From Bradyrhizobium sp. SZCCHNS1050 (GTDB taxonomy: Bacteria; Pseudomonadota; Alphaproteobacteria; Rhizobiales; Xanthobacteraceae), in assembly GCF_032484785.1 (NCBI RefSeq), contig NZ_JAUETR010000003.1, positions 248,001 to 312,000 of the forward strand: a DNA stretch of 64,000 nt, in the 5' to 3' direction. Under the pieces are notes generated by a model, which was not told the DNA's origin, did no database searches, and was given only the letters and a program-made list of their open reading frames with translations. Shown in pieces: positions 8,187 to 16,241 of the stretch (position 1 is its first letter; every line of letters begins with the position of its first letter). The position numbers and the translations under genes are program-made.

Positions 8187-8804
8187 GGGAGCCTCCGTTC
8201 AGAGAACGGCCGGCAGGGATTTTCCATGCGGGACCCGTTCGCTTTAGCTGCATTTTGAGACGCGCCCGCAAGCTGATGGTCAAATCGGCGCTTGACGGTG
8301 TTGATAGCATGGGCCGTCGGGGGCGAACAACCTGTAGGCAGCAGTCGTGCAGCTCGAGCCGTGTTGCCGCTGATCTCTGAAACGCTATTCTCCGGCGCCG
8401 CCCTTGTTGTCGTGCGGTAGCGACCGCAAAGCGGTTTGGAATATCTCGGCTGCTTCGTTGGAGCGGTTCAGCAAGCACTATTCCAGCCCAAAGATTTCTC
8501 TTTACGAATATCAGAAATCATGCTCTATTGTGCGTATCCCGCCTCGGTACGGAGGGGCGTAGCGCGCGATCGTCACGACACGCGGGGCGGGGAGCGATGG
8601 CCGTGGTTTTGCCGCAGCGTGTCCCTGGATGCGCGGACGAACGGCGAGGCCGCGGACGCGAAGTCGCAGCGTGCTGGCACCCCGACGCTGGTGCTACGTT
8701 CGCGACGGCGCTTGCGCGCCGCGCGGGCAATGGTGGCCAACAAGCCCGGCGCACCAGGCAGACTGCGTATAAGCGTGAAGACCATCGCGCAGGGAAGGCC
8801 GGGT
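8187..8804. repeat. Gene-free region; from about 8555, left half of a chromosomal repeat split by IS30
   Basis: No convincing gene in 618 bp. From about 8555 to 8804 the sequence matches, inverted, the region near 48460-48700 (for example AAGTCGCAGCG and GACTGCGTATAAGCGTGAAG occur in both). The match stops exactly at the IS30 left end and resumes after the right end at 10233. Bases 8187-8550 contain nothing I can assign. Confidence 0.75.
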
Positions 8805-10232
8805 GGCGGGCTCAATCGGTGGTCGCAACACCAAGTGTTTTCATTCGTGACAGCAGCTCGTCAAGCGCTTCTGCTGGAGTTTTCCATCCTAGCGTCTTTC
8901 TCGGTCGGGAATTGAGCGCTGCGGCCACGGCGGCGATCTCGTCAGCATCGTAGACGCTCAGATCGGTACCTTTCGGGAAGTACTGCCGCAGCAGGCCATT
9001 CGTGTTCTCGTTCGTGCCACGTTGCCAGGGGCTTCTTGGATCGCAGAAGTAGATCTGAAGGTCTGTATCGATCTTGAGGTCACTGTGTTGAGCCATTTCG
9101 GTCCCCTGATCCCAGGTTAGCGAGCGGCGGAGTTCTTTGGGCAAGGTGACGATGGTGCGCGTGATCGCATCGCGTACCGCTTCAGCTCCGTGTCCGGAGA
9201 GCGCAGGCCCATCCTTCGTACGTGGGCCATCGTCAAACCCCGGCAGCCGTGGAAGGTGCAGGAGCATTGTAAACCGCGTGCTGCGTTCGACCAGCGTGCC
9301 GATTGCCGAGCTGGCGGAGCCGACGATCAGATCTCCTTCCCAATGTCCCGGCACAGCTCGATCCGCGACTTCGGCCGGACGCTCACTGATCATGATCTCT
9401 GGCGATATGAAGCCTTTGCTGCGCTTCCGCGTACGCGCTCGGGGCACGCGCAGCGCACGTCCCGTTCGCAAACAGGACGACAACTCGCGTTTCAGCGCTC
9501 CTCGGCCCTGAACAAAAAGCGCCTGGTAAATGGCTTCGTGGCTGATGCGCATCGCCTCGTCATCCGGGAAGTCGATCGGTAAGCGCCGGGCAATCTGCTC
9601 GGGACTCCACGCTTTCGTCCACCCCTGATCCTGGCTAGAGCCCGCACGACCGGCCTTCCGCCGAACGCCGCCTGGAGGTGCGACAAACCCTGCAAGCCGC
9701 TCTTCAACATAAGCGCGCAAGGCGGCGTTGCTTGCAAGCTTGCTCGGCTTAGGACGCCGGGCCGATCGATCTGCATGCCACTGGGCGGCCGTCGCCCGAT
9801 AGGCCATCTTGCCGCCGTGCGTGGCCGCATTGCGATCGAGTTCACGGGAGATGGTCGAGGGAGATCGATTGAGACGCCGCGCTATCTCTCGTACAGAATG
9901 GCGCTGCGCATTCAGCAGCGCAATCTCTTCGCGCTCAGAAAAAGAGAGGTGCCGTCCGGAGAGCGGCTTCGCTGAAGGTCGGAACATTGCCGGTGCCACG
10001 CCGCCCGCTTTTCGAAATAATCGGGGGCCGACAGCATCCGATAATCCAGCAGCCAGCGCAGCATTCTCGCTGTTCAACCCAGCGGCAATCCCACGCCAAA
10101 ATTTCTGCTGTTCCGCACGCCCCGCAACTGGTGGGCGCCCCAATGATCCCAGCTTGCCCCGCGTTGACCGTTTCTTTCGAATGCCCATCGCAACCTCCTC
10201 ATCGAGTGTTGCGACGACCAATTGAATCCGCC
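8805..10232 (-). mobile_element. Intact IS30-family insertion sequence (1428 bp)
   Basis: The element is bounded by 27-bp imperfect terminal inverted repeats (8805-8831 and 10206-10232, 23 of 27 identical; both share the inner TCGCAACAC). It carries one full-length transposase. A possible 3-bp target duplication, GGT, flanks it (8802-8804 and 10233-10235). The element interrupts a longer repeat that is present uninterrupted near 48.4 kb, which fixes its boundaries independently. Confidence 0.9.
8812..10188 (-). CDS. IS30-family transposase
   Basis: A 458-residue DDE transposase. An N-terminal HTH contains FSEREEIALLNAQRHSVREI and LNRSPSTISRELDRN (about residues 85-125). The catalytic core shows WEGDLIVG (first Asp), TWDQGTEM (second Asp) and GTNENTNGLLRQYFPKGTDL (Glu), the IS30-family DDE pattern. 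ATG 10188 is preceded by GAGGAGG at good spacing; the frame is open upstream but leaves the element. The stop lies inside the left terminal repeat. No frameshift or missing catalytic residue is seen, so it may be active. Confidence 0.95.
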   Translation of the reverse strand: MGIRKKRSTRGKLGSLGRPPVAGRAEQQKFWRGIAAGLNSENAALAAGLSDAVGPRLFRKAGGVAPAMFRPSAKPLSGRHLSFSEREEIALLNAQRHSVREIARRLNRSPSTISRELDRNAATHGGKMAYRATAAQWHADRSARRPKPSKLASNAALRAYVEERLAGFVAPPGGVRRKAGRAGSSQDQGWTKAWSPEQIARRLPIDFPDDEAMRISHEAIYQALFVQGRGALKRELSSCLRTGRALRVPRARTRKRSKGFISPEIMISERPAEVADRAVPGHWEGDLIVGSASSAIGTLVERSTRFTMLLHLPRLPGFDDGPRTKDGPALSGHGAEAVRDAITRTIVTLPKELRRSLTWDQGTEMAQHSDLKIDTDLQIYFCDPRSPWQRGTNENTNGLLRQYFPKGTDLSVYDADEIAAVAAALNSRPRKTLGWKTPAEALDELLSRMKTLGVATTD

Positions 10233-10422
10233 GGTTGTTCGGCCAGACCTGTGGTGACTGCCGCCTGCATTTTTTTCGCAGGCGGGCCGCAGGCGTCAGC
10301 CGACGCCTGGCCTTCCCTGCGCCCTCCGACTTGACGAGGGTGAACGAGATGAGCATGACCCGGGCAGTGTCTGTCGCGGGATTGCGATGGTGTGGCTTGT
10401 GCGAGAATCCCACCACGCACTC
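10233..10422. repeat. Right half of the IS30-interrupted repeat
   Basis: This part continues the repeat broken by IS30. It includes a perfect 8-bp stem CCGCCTGC/GCAGGCGG around a T-rich loop (near 10261-10285) that also occurs near 48399-48423. Together with 10423-10680 it forms a gene-free stretch before the thiolase operon. Confidence 0.7.
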
Positions 10423-10532
10423 CGCTGTCATCGCCCGGCTTGAACCGGGCGATCCAGTACGCCGCGGCGTCTCGATCCAATCATTGCGATCCCTGGACGA
10501 CGGGACGTCCGGTCAGCCGGAGGATGACAGCG
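10423..10532. repeat. Palindromic intergenic repeat
   Basis: Outer 10-bp arms CGCTGTCATC and GATGACAGCG enclose an inner hairpin with CGCCCGG and CCGGGCG arms followed by GATCCAGTA. This is a familiar type of intergenic repeat in Bradyrhizobium genomes (recognition, not searched). The rest up to 10680 holds only the likely promoter/leader of the thiolase gene. Confidence 0.65.
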
Positions 10533-10680
10533 TGGGCGCTGTCGCGTGCAACATCGAAATATGTCGCTTGGGTGCGACCATCTCCACCCCGCGGAATATT
10601 TTCCACGCTTGCCAAGCTCTATCCAACGGTCCAAAAATTTCCAACCACCCGGGACGAAACGACAGGAAGCGGAGACGGAG

Positions 10681-11829
10681 TTGACCATCAAGGGCAAGGC
10701 CTACATTGCCGGGATCTATGAGCATCCGACCCGGCATGCACCCGACAAATCCACCGCGCAGCTGCATGCCGAGGTCGCCAAGGGCGCGCTCGAGGATGCG
10801 GGTCTCAGCGCGAAGGATGTCGACGGCTATTTCTGCGCCGGCGACGCGCCGGGCGGCGCGTGGCCGATGGTCGACTATCTCGGGCTGAAGGTCCGGCACA
10901 TCGACTCCACCGAGACCGGCGGCTGCTCCTATCTCATCCATGTTGGCCATGCCGCCGAGGCCATCGCCGCCGGTAAATGCTCGATCGCGCTGATCACCTT
11001 GGCCGGCAAGCCGCGCACCGGGCCGATGCCGCCGCGTGCCGCTGGCGCCGAGGCCGATTTCGAGATGGCCTATGGCGCCACCACCCACAACGCCTATGGC
11101 ATGTGCGCGATGCGCCACATGCACGATTACGGCACCACGTCGGAGCAGCTCGCCTGGATCAAGGTCGCGGCCTCGCATCACGCGCAGTACAATCCGCATG
11201 CGATGCTGAAGGAGGTCGTCACGGTCGAGGACGTGATCAACTCGCCGATGATTTCCGATCCGCTGCACCGCATGGATTGCTGCGTCGTCACCGACGGCGG
11301 CGGCGCGCTGATCGTGACCACGCCGGAGATCGCCAGGAGTCTGAAGAAGCCGCTGGTGCGTCTCATCGGCCATGGCGAGGCGATGAAGGGGCCGCGCGGC
11401 GGCAAGAACCTCGATCTCACTTATTCCGCCGGTGTGTGGTCCGGCCCGCGCGCCTTCGCGGAAGCGGGCGTGACCCCCAAGGACATCAAATACGCCTCGA
11501 TCTATGACAGCTTCACCATCACCGTGCTGATGCAGCTCGAGGATCTCGGCTTCTGCAAGAAGGGTGAGGGCGGCAAGTTCGTCGCCGACGGCAATCTCAT
11601 CTCCGGTGTCGGCAAGCTGCCGTTCAACACCGATGGCGGCGGCCTCTGCAGCAACCATCCCGTCAACCGCGGCGGCATGACCAAGGTGATCGAGGCCGTG
11701 CGCCAGCTGCGCGGCGAAGCCCATCCCAAGGTGCAGGTGCAAAACTGCGATCTCGCCATCGCCCATGGCACCGGCGGCCTGCTCGGCGTGCGCCACGCCG
11801 CCTCGACCTGCATTCTGGAGCGCGTCTGA
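10681..11829 (+). CDS. Thiolase-family protein (SCP2/acetyl-CoA acetyltransferase type)
   Basis: Probable acyl-CoA thiolase of the SCP2-like branch, 382 residues. TTG 10681 is chosen as start because it follows GGAGACGGAG and gives MTIKGKAYIAGI, the usual family N-terminus. ETGGCSYLIHVGHAAEAI places candidate nucleophile Cys82. SNHPVNRGG provides His326, and AHGTGGLLG gives His362 where biosynthetic thiolases have a second Cys. The stop overlaps the ATG of a DUF35 protein, the usual partner of this thiolase type. With the following hydratase and dehydrogenase this suggests beta-oxidation of an unidentified acyl-CoA, perhaps branched or cyclic. Confidence 0.85.
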   Translation: MTIKGKAYIAGIYEHPTRHAPDKSTAQLHAEVAKGALEDAGLSAKDVDGYFCAGDAPGGAWPMVDYLGLKVRHIDSTETGGCSYLIHVGHAAEAIAAGKCSIALITLAGKPRTGPMPPRAAGAEADFEMAYGATTHNAYGMCAMRHMHDYGTTSEQLAWIKVAASHHAQYNPHAMLKEVVTVEDVINSPMISDPLHRMDCCVVTDGGGALIVTTPEIARSLKKPLVRLIGHGEAMKGPRGGKNLDLTYSAGVWSGPRAFAEAGVTPKDIKYASIYDSFTITVLMQLEDLGFCKKGEGGKFVADGNLISGVGKLPFNTDGGGLCSNHPVNRGGMTKVIEAVRQLRGEAHPKVQVQNCDLAIAHGTGGLLGVRHAASTCILERV

Positions 11830-12218
11830 TGTCCGAAGCGAAGAAACTGCCGGCCCCCATCACCAATCCCGAGACCAAGGCGTTCTGGGATGCCGCGGCC
11901 GAGGGCAAGTTCATGATCAAGCGCTGCACGGCCTGTGGCGAGGCGCATTATTTTCCGCGCTCGATCTGTCCGTTCTGCTTCTCGGACCAGACGGTGTGGG
12001 AGCAGAGCGCGGGCGAGGGGGAAATCTACACGTTCTCGATCATGCGGAAGTCGCCGACCGACCCTTACGCGATCGGCTACGTCACCTTGAAGGAGGGCCC
12101 GTCGCTGCAGACCAATTTCGTCGATTGCGATTTCGACGCGTTGAAGATCGGCCAGAAGGTGAAGGTGGTGTTCAAGCCGACCGACGGCGCCCCGCTGCCG
12201 TTCTTCACGCCGGTTTAG
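11829..12218 (+). CDS. DUF35 OB-fold/zinc-ribbon protein, thiolase partner
   Basis: A 129-residue protein. The N-terminal rubredoxin-like zinc ribbon has CTACGEAHYFPRSICPFC (about residues 32-49, two CxxC pairs), then an OB-fold domain containing GEIYTFSIMRKSP. DUF35 proteins form complexes with SCP2-type thiolases or HMG-CoA-synthase-like enzymes and are thought to assist CoA substrate binding. The ATG overlaps the thiolase stop (TGATG), which supports equimolar expression and a complex. Confidence 0.9.
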   Translation: MSEAKKLPAPITNPETKAFWDAAAEGKFMIKRCTACGEAHYFPRSICPFCFSDQTVWEQSAGEGEIYTFSIMRKSPTDPYAIGYVTLKEGPSLQTNFVDCDFDALKIGQKVKVVFKPTDGAPLPFFTPV

Positions 12219-12243
12219 GAGAGGGAGCAAAGATGCATCCACG

Positions 12244-12324
12244 CGTCATTGCGAGGAGCGAAGCGACGAAGCAATCCAGAGTCCTTGCGCAGCCCTGGAT
12301 TGCTTCGCTCCGCTCGCAATGACG
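12244..12324. repeat. Palindromic REP-like repeat, copy 1
   Basis: A long imperfect palindrome. It starts CGTCATTGCGAG, ends CTCGCAATGACG, and has inner arms GAAGCAATCCAGAG and CCTGGATTGCTTCG. A second copy is at 55565-55640. It lies between two co-directional operon genes. Confidence 0.9.
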
Positions 12325-12359
12325 GATGCGGAACGAGCGGTGTGCTCCACGACGAGTGC

Positions 12360-12442
12360 GTAGGGTGGGCAAAGGTGCAGAGCGCCGTGCCCACCGTTCT
12401 ACCAAGAAAGGCGGTGGGCACGCTTCGCTTTCCCCACCCTAC
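12360..12442. repeat. Second, unrelated palindromic repeat
   Basis: Ends GTAGGGTGGG and CCCACCCTAC, with inner arms GTGCCCACC and GGTGGGCAC. It directly follows the REP-like repeat, so together the two nearly fill the 249-bp gap between the DUF35 and MaoC genes. Confidence 0.8.
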
Positions 12443-12467
12443 AAAGAACGAGGTTTGGGGAGGCAAC

Positions 12468-13328
12468 ATGCCGATCAACTACGATGAGCTGATGGCGATG
12501 AAGGCGATCGGGCAGAACTACGCCTACACCGATCGCGAGGTGATGCTCTACGCCTACGGCATCGGCATGGGGGCCGATCCGATGGACGAGAAGGAGCTTG
12601 CCTTCGTCAACGAGGCCACGGCCGAGCCGCGTCCACTGAAGGTGGTGCCGACCTTTGCCTCCGTCGCCGCCTGGGGCGCAGGCCCCGGCGACATGAAGCT
12701 GAACCGCGTGCTGGTCGTCGACGGCGAGCGCGACATCACCTTTCACAAGCCGCTGGCGGTGGCGGCGAAGATCACCGCGGATTCCTCCGTGCTCGCGGTG
12801 TCCGACAAGGGCAAGGACAAGGGTGCCGTGATCCGCCACCAGACCATCCTGCGCGACGAGAGCGGCGCGCCGCTGGCGACCCTGGTGGCCTCGCGCTTCG
12901 CCCGCGGCGACGGCGGCTTCGGCGGTCCCTCCGGCGGCATCCCCGACCCGCATCCGGTGCCGTCGCGTGCACCCGACCGCAGCGTCGAGATTTCGACGCG
13001 GCCCGACCAGGCGCTGATCTACCGCCTCTGCGGCGACCGCAACCCGCTACACTCGGATCCCGAATTCGCGCGCCGCGCGGGCTTCCCGCGGCCGATTCTG
13101 CACGGCATGTGCACCTACGGCCTGACCTGCCGCGCCGTGCTGCAGACCTACGCCGACTACGATGCGTCAGCCTTCCGCCAGCACGCCGCGCGATTCTCCT
13201 CGCCGGTGTTTCCCGGCGAGACCGTGACGGTCGATCTGTGGAAGGACGGCGACGTGATCTCGTTCGAGGCGCGGGTGAAGGAGCGGAACGTCACCGTGAT
13301 CAAGAACGGCAAGACCGTGCTGGGTTGA
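12468..13328 (+). CDS. MaoC-like enoyl-CoA hydratase (double hotdog)
   Basis: Probable (R)-specific 2-enoyl-CoA hydratase, 286 residues, with two hotdog halves as in the hydratase domain of peroxisomal multifunctional enzyme 2. The C-terminal half carries the hydratase-2 motif YRLCGDRNPLHSDPEFARRA (about residues 181-200; catalytic Asp and His). The N-terminal half, with PTFASVAAWG, is the degenerate substrate-binding fold. ATG 12468 follows GGGGAGG. It is separated from the DUF35 gene by two palindromic repeats, but strand and function suggest the same pathway. Confidence 0.9.
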   Translation: MPINYDELMAMKAIGQNYAYTDREVMLYAYGIGMGADPMDEKELAFVNEATAEPRPLKVVPTFASVAAWGAGPGDMKLNRVLVVDGERDITFHKPLAVAAKITADSSVLAVSDKGKDKGAVIRHQTILRDESGAPLATLVASRFARGDGGFGGPSGGIPDPHPVPSRAPDRSVEISTRPDQALIYRLCGDRNPLHSDPEFARRAGFPRPILHGMCTYGLTCRAVLQTYADYDASAFRQHAARFSSPVFPGETVTVDLWKDGDVISFEARVKERNVTVIKNGKTVLG

Positions 13329-13355
13329 TTATTGCCATGTGAGGCACGTCTGTTA

Positions 13356-13386
13356 GTTGCCGTCATGGCCGGCCATGACGGGCAAC
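13356..13386. repeat. Palindrome between MaoC and SDR genes
   Basis: Near-perfect inverted repeat with GTTGCCGTCATGGCC on one side and its complement with one extra G on the other. It could fold into a strong hairpin within the operon transcript. Confidence 0.7.
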
Positions 13387-13414
13387 AAAAGACACGGCGC
13401 AGGAGGAGACATCC

Positions 13415-14293
13415 ATGGGACTGCTCGACGGCAAGGTGGCGCTGATCACCGGCGCAGGTGGCGGTCTCGGCGAGGCCTACGCCAAACTGTTTGCACGCGA
13501 GGGCGCGGCGGTGGTCGTGAACGATCTCGGTGGCCCGCGCGACGGCTCCGGCTCGGACCTGTCGATGGCCGAGCAGGTGGTGGCGGCCATCACCGCTGAA
13601 GGCGGCCGCGCCGTCGCCAACGGCGCCGACATCTCGACCATGGCCGGCGGCCAGTCGGTGTTCGACGATGCCATCCGCCATTTCGGCCGCGCCGACATCC
13701 TGGTCAACAATGCCGGCATCCTGCGCGACCAGACCTTCGCCAAGTCGAGCGAGGCCGACTGGGACAAGGTGATCCAGGTGCACCTCAAGGGCACCTTCTG
13801 CTGCACGCTTCCCGTGTTCCGCTGGATGCGCGACAATGGCGGCGGCGTCATCGTCAACACCTCCTCGACCTCGGGCCTGATCGGCAACTTCGGCCAATCC
13901 AATTACGGGGCCGCGAAGGGCGGTATCTGGGGCCTGTCGAACGTGCTGGCGATCGAGGGCCGCAAGTACAACATCCGGGTGTGGACGCTCGCGCCGGGCG
14001 CGCTGACCCGCATGACCGCGGACCTGCCGCGCTACAAGGAAAACCCGGGCGCGGCGCTGACGCCCGAGGGCATCGCGCCAGCCGTGCTCTACATGGTCAG
14101 CAGACTCTCGGGGGATCAGACCGGCAAGGTGCTCGGCGTGTCCGGTCCGCGCGGCGTGCGCGAGTTGCGTATGATGGAAATGGACGGCTGGAAACCGCCG
14201 TCGTCGGCGTGGAAAGCGGAGGACATCGCCGCCCATGCAGAGGAGATATTCTTTTCGGAGGCCGATATAGCCAAGTCCGCACGGCGGTTTTGA
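13415..14293 (+). CDS. Short-chain dehydrogenase (3-hydroxyacyl-CoA dehydrogenase type)
   Basis: A 292-residue classical SDR. The cofactor motif TGAGGGLGEAYA is at residues 12-23, followed by an acidic VVNDLGG that favours NAD. NNAG is at about 100. The active-site Tyr164 and Lys168 are in SNYGAAKGG, with Ser in NTSSTSG. The C-terminal extension and overall sequence resemble the dehydrogenase unit of multifunctional enzyme 2, so it likely oxidises the product of the MaoC hydratase upstream. ATG 13415 follows GGAGGAGAC. Confidence 0.88.
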   Translation: MGLLDGKVALITGAGGGLGEAYAKLFAREGAAVVVNDLGGPRDGSGSDLSMAEQVVAAITAEGGRAVANGADISTMAGGQSVFDDAIRHFGRADILVNNAGILRDQTFAKSSEADWDKVIQVHLKGTFCCTLPVFRWMRDNGGGVIVNTSSTSGLIGNFGQSNYGAAKGGIWGLSNVLAIEGRKYNIRVWTLAPGALTRMTADLPRYKENPGAALTPEGIAPAVLYMVSRLSGDQTGKVLGVSGPRGVRELRMMEMDGWKPPSSAWKAEDIAAHAEEIFFSEADIAKSARRF

Positions 14294-14304
14294 TGTATTC
14301 AGGT

Positions 14305-14343
14305 CGTCATTCCGGGCCTGCGCCTGGCGCGTCCGGAATGACG
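14305..14343. repeat. Palindromic repeat with CGTCATTCCGG arms
   Basis: Perfect 11-bp arms CGTCATTCCGG and CCGGAATGACG enclose a 17-nt GC-rich loop, between the SDR and the DapA-like gene. Confidence 0.8.
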
Positions 14344-14368
14344 CCAGAGAGATTGGAGACCAGACGAG

Positions 14369-15322
14369 ATGAAGCTCACCGCCGCCGCCAAAGGCACCTT
14401 CGCGATCGCGCCGACGCCGTTCCATGATGACGGTCGCATCGACGAGGCCTCGATCGACCGGCTGGTCGATTTCTATGCCGAGGCCGGCTGCGACGGCATC
14501 ACCGTGCTGGGCATCATGGGCGAGGCGCCGAAACTGGACGCCGCTGAATCCGAGCAGGTTGCAGTGCGCTTTGCCAAGCGGGCCAAGAACCTGCAGATCA
14601 TCGTCGGTGTCTCCGCGCCGGGTTTTGCCACCATGCGCGCACTGGCGCGCGCCTCGATGGATGCGGGCGCTGCCGGCGTGATGATCGCGCCGCCGCCGAG
14701 CCTGCGCACCGATGATCAGATCACGGGCTATTTCAAGCAGGCCCAGGAGGCCATCGGCGAGGACATTCCGTGGGTGCTGCAGGACTACCCGCTGACGCTG
14801 AGCGTCCAGTTCACGCCGGCCGTCATCCGCAAGATCGTCATGGACAGCCCCTCCTGCGTGATGCTCAAGCATGAGGACTGGCCGGGCCTGGAGAAGATCT
14901 CGACGCTGCGCGCGTTCCAGAAGGACGGCTCGCTGAGGCCGCTGTCGATCCTGTGCGGCAATGGCGGCCTGTTCCTCGACTTCGAGATGGAGCGCGGCGC
15001 CGACGGTGCCATGACCGGCTACGCCTTCCCTGAAATGCTGGTCGACGTGGTCAAGCTGTCGCAGGCGGGCAAGCGCGACGCCGCGCATGACCTGTTCGAC
15101 GCGCATCTGCCGCTCGTGCGCTACGAGCAGCAGCCGGGGGCAGGGCTCGCCGTGCGCAAATACGTGCTGCAGAAGCGCGGCGCGATCGCCTCCAGCGCGC
15201 AGCGCAAGCCGGCCTCCGCGATCACGGCCGCGGCCAGGGCCGAGGTCGACTATCTCTTGTCGCGCGTGGCGCGTTACGACGCGCGTGCCAATCTGCAACC
15301 TCGTGCCACCGCCGCGGAGTGA
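14369..15322 (+). CDS. DapA-like aldolase/lyase (dihydrodipicolinate synthase family)
   Basis: A 317-residue (beta/alpha)8 Schiff-base enzyme. IAPTPFHDDGRID near the N-terminus and GIMGEAPKLDAAE replace the canonical GTTGE loop. Tyr140 in QDYPLTL and Schiff-base Lys167 in VMLKHEDWPG are in the right places. The altered substrate loop and the location in an acyl-CoA cluster argue against lysine biosynthesis; a pyruvate-type aldolase or hydratase is more likely. The C-terminus is long, about 20 residues past the usual end. Its stop lies just before the Nudix gene start. Confidence 0.85.
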   Translation: MKLTAAAKGTFAIAPTPFHDDGRIDEASIDRLVDFYAEAGCDGITVLGIMGEAPKLDAAESEQVAVRFAKRAKNLQIIVGVSAPGFATMRALARASMDAGAAGVMIAPPPSLRTDDQITGYFKQAQEAIGEDIPWVLQDYPLTLSVQFTPAVIRKIVMDSPSCVMLKHEDWPGLEKISTLRAFQKDGSLRPLSILCGNGGLFLDFEMERGADGAMTGYAFPEMLVDVVKLSQAGKRDAAHDLFDAHLPLVRYEQQPGAGLAVRKYVLQKRGAIASSAQRKPASAITAAARAEVDYLLSRVARYDARANLQPRATAAE

Positions 15323-15324
15323 CC

Positions 15325-16128
15325 ATGGCTGACGCTGCCGCCGTCCGTCCCGCCTCGACCGTGCTGCTGCTGCGCGACAGCGCAGTCGCACGCGAGATCG
15401 AGGTGTTCATGATGGTGCGTCACCATCAGATCGAGTTCAACTCGGGCGCCCTGGTGTTTCCCGGCGGTAGCGTCGACAGAGGCGATCAGGAGATCGCCGG
15501 CAGGCCGGAGCTCTATGCCGGCGACGAGGGTCTTGAAGCCGAGGCGCTCGGCTTCCGCATCGCCGGGGTGCGCGAGACCTTCGAGGAGAGCGGCATCCTG
15601 CTGGCGCGGCTGCGCCGATCGGACGCGCTGATCGATGCCGCTGCCGCTCGCGACATCGAGGCGGCGCATCGTCTGGCACTGTGCGAGGGCAAGATCAGCT
15701 TTCTCCAGGTTCTGGAAGCTCACGGTCTGGTGCTGGCGCTCGATGCGCTCGTTCCCTACGCCCATTGGATCACGCCCGAGGGCATGCCGAAACGCTTCGA
15801 CACCTGGTTCTTTCTGGCGGCGGCGCCGCCGGACCAACTCGGCGCCCATGACGGCCGGGAATCGACCGACTCCGTCTGGGTCTCGCCGCGCGAGGCGCTG
15901 GCCGGCGGCGAGGACGGCCGGTTCAAGCTGCCGTTCCCGACCACGCGCAACCTGATCCGGCTCGGCAAGCAGCGCGCGGTGGCCGACGCCCTGGCGGCGG
16001 CGCGGGACATGGACATCGTCACCGTGATGCCGGTCATGACCAAGACCGCCGAGGGCGGTCGCCAGCTGCGCATTCCGCGCGAGGCGGGCTATGATGGGGA
16101 GGTGTTCGAGTTCGGTGCGGCCGGTTAA
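15325..16128 (+). CDS. Nudix hydrolase, probably acyl-CoA or CoA pyrophosphatase type
   Basis: A 267-residue Nudix enzyme. The motif is in GLEAEALGFRIAGVRETFEE followed by SGIL (about residues 69-92), with the diagnostic REtfEEsG core. The long C-terminal region with TPEGMPKRFDTWFFLA is seen in the NUDT19-like CoA-diphosphatase branch. ATG 15325 is 2 bp after the DapA-like stop, so it is co-transcribed. A CoA pyrophosphatase would fit the acyl-CoA context, but this is inferred. Confidence 0.85.
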   Translation: MADAAAVRPASTVLLLRDSAVAREIEVFMMVRHHQIEFNSGALVFPGGSVDRGDQEIAGRPELYAGDEGLEAEALGFRIAGVRETFEESGILLARLRRSDALIDAAAARDIEAAHRLALCEGKISFLQVLEAHGLVLALDALVPYAHWITPEGMPKRFDTWFFLAAAPPDQLGAHDGRESTDSVWVSPREALAGGEDGRFKLPFPTTRNLIRLGKQRAVADALAAARDMDIVTVMPVMTKTAEGGRQLRIPREAGYDGEVFEFGAAG

Positions 16129-16141
16129 CCGCACAGGCTAT

Positions 16142-16173
16142 TTTTCGTCCGGCGGATGATGCGCGGACGAAAA
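16142..16173. terminator. Hairpin after the Nudix gene
   Basis: Perfect 10-bp arms TTTTCGTCCG and CGGACGAAAA with a 12-nt loop, 14 bp after the Nudix stop. A run of T precedes the stem rather than following it, so it may act as a bidirectional or RNA-stabilising element more than a classic terminator. Confidence 0.5.
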
Positions 16174-16241
16174 TTGTTCTCTATATGTTCATTTGGCCGC
16201 CCAGCGGCTCGTATATAGTGCGGTTCCGACCATCGGATCCC

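Noticed and set aside
8436-8953. Open frames of 141 and 159 codons left of and into IS30
   Set aside because: They cross the IS30 boundary and lie in the chromosomal repeat; this repeat is often mis-annotated as short proteins.
12249-12467. N-terminal extension of the MaoC protein in the open frame
   Set aside because: This part is made of two palindromic repeats; ATG 12468 has a strong ribosome binding site and the family N-terminus.
12244-14343. Palindromic repeats as a CRISPR array
   Set aside because: They are single, non-identical palindromes without regularly spaced direct repeats, and no cas gene is present.
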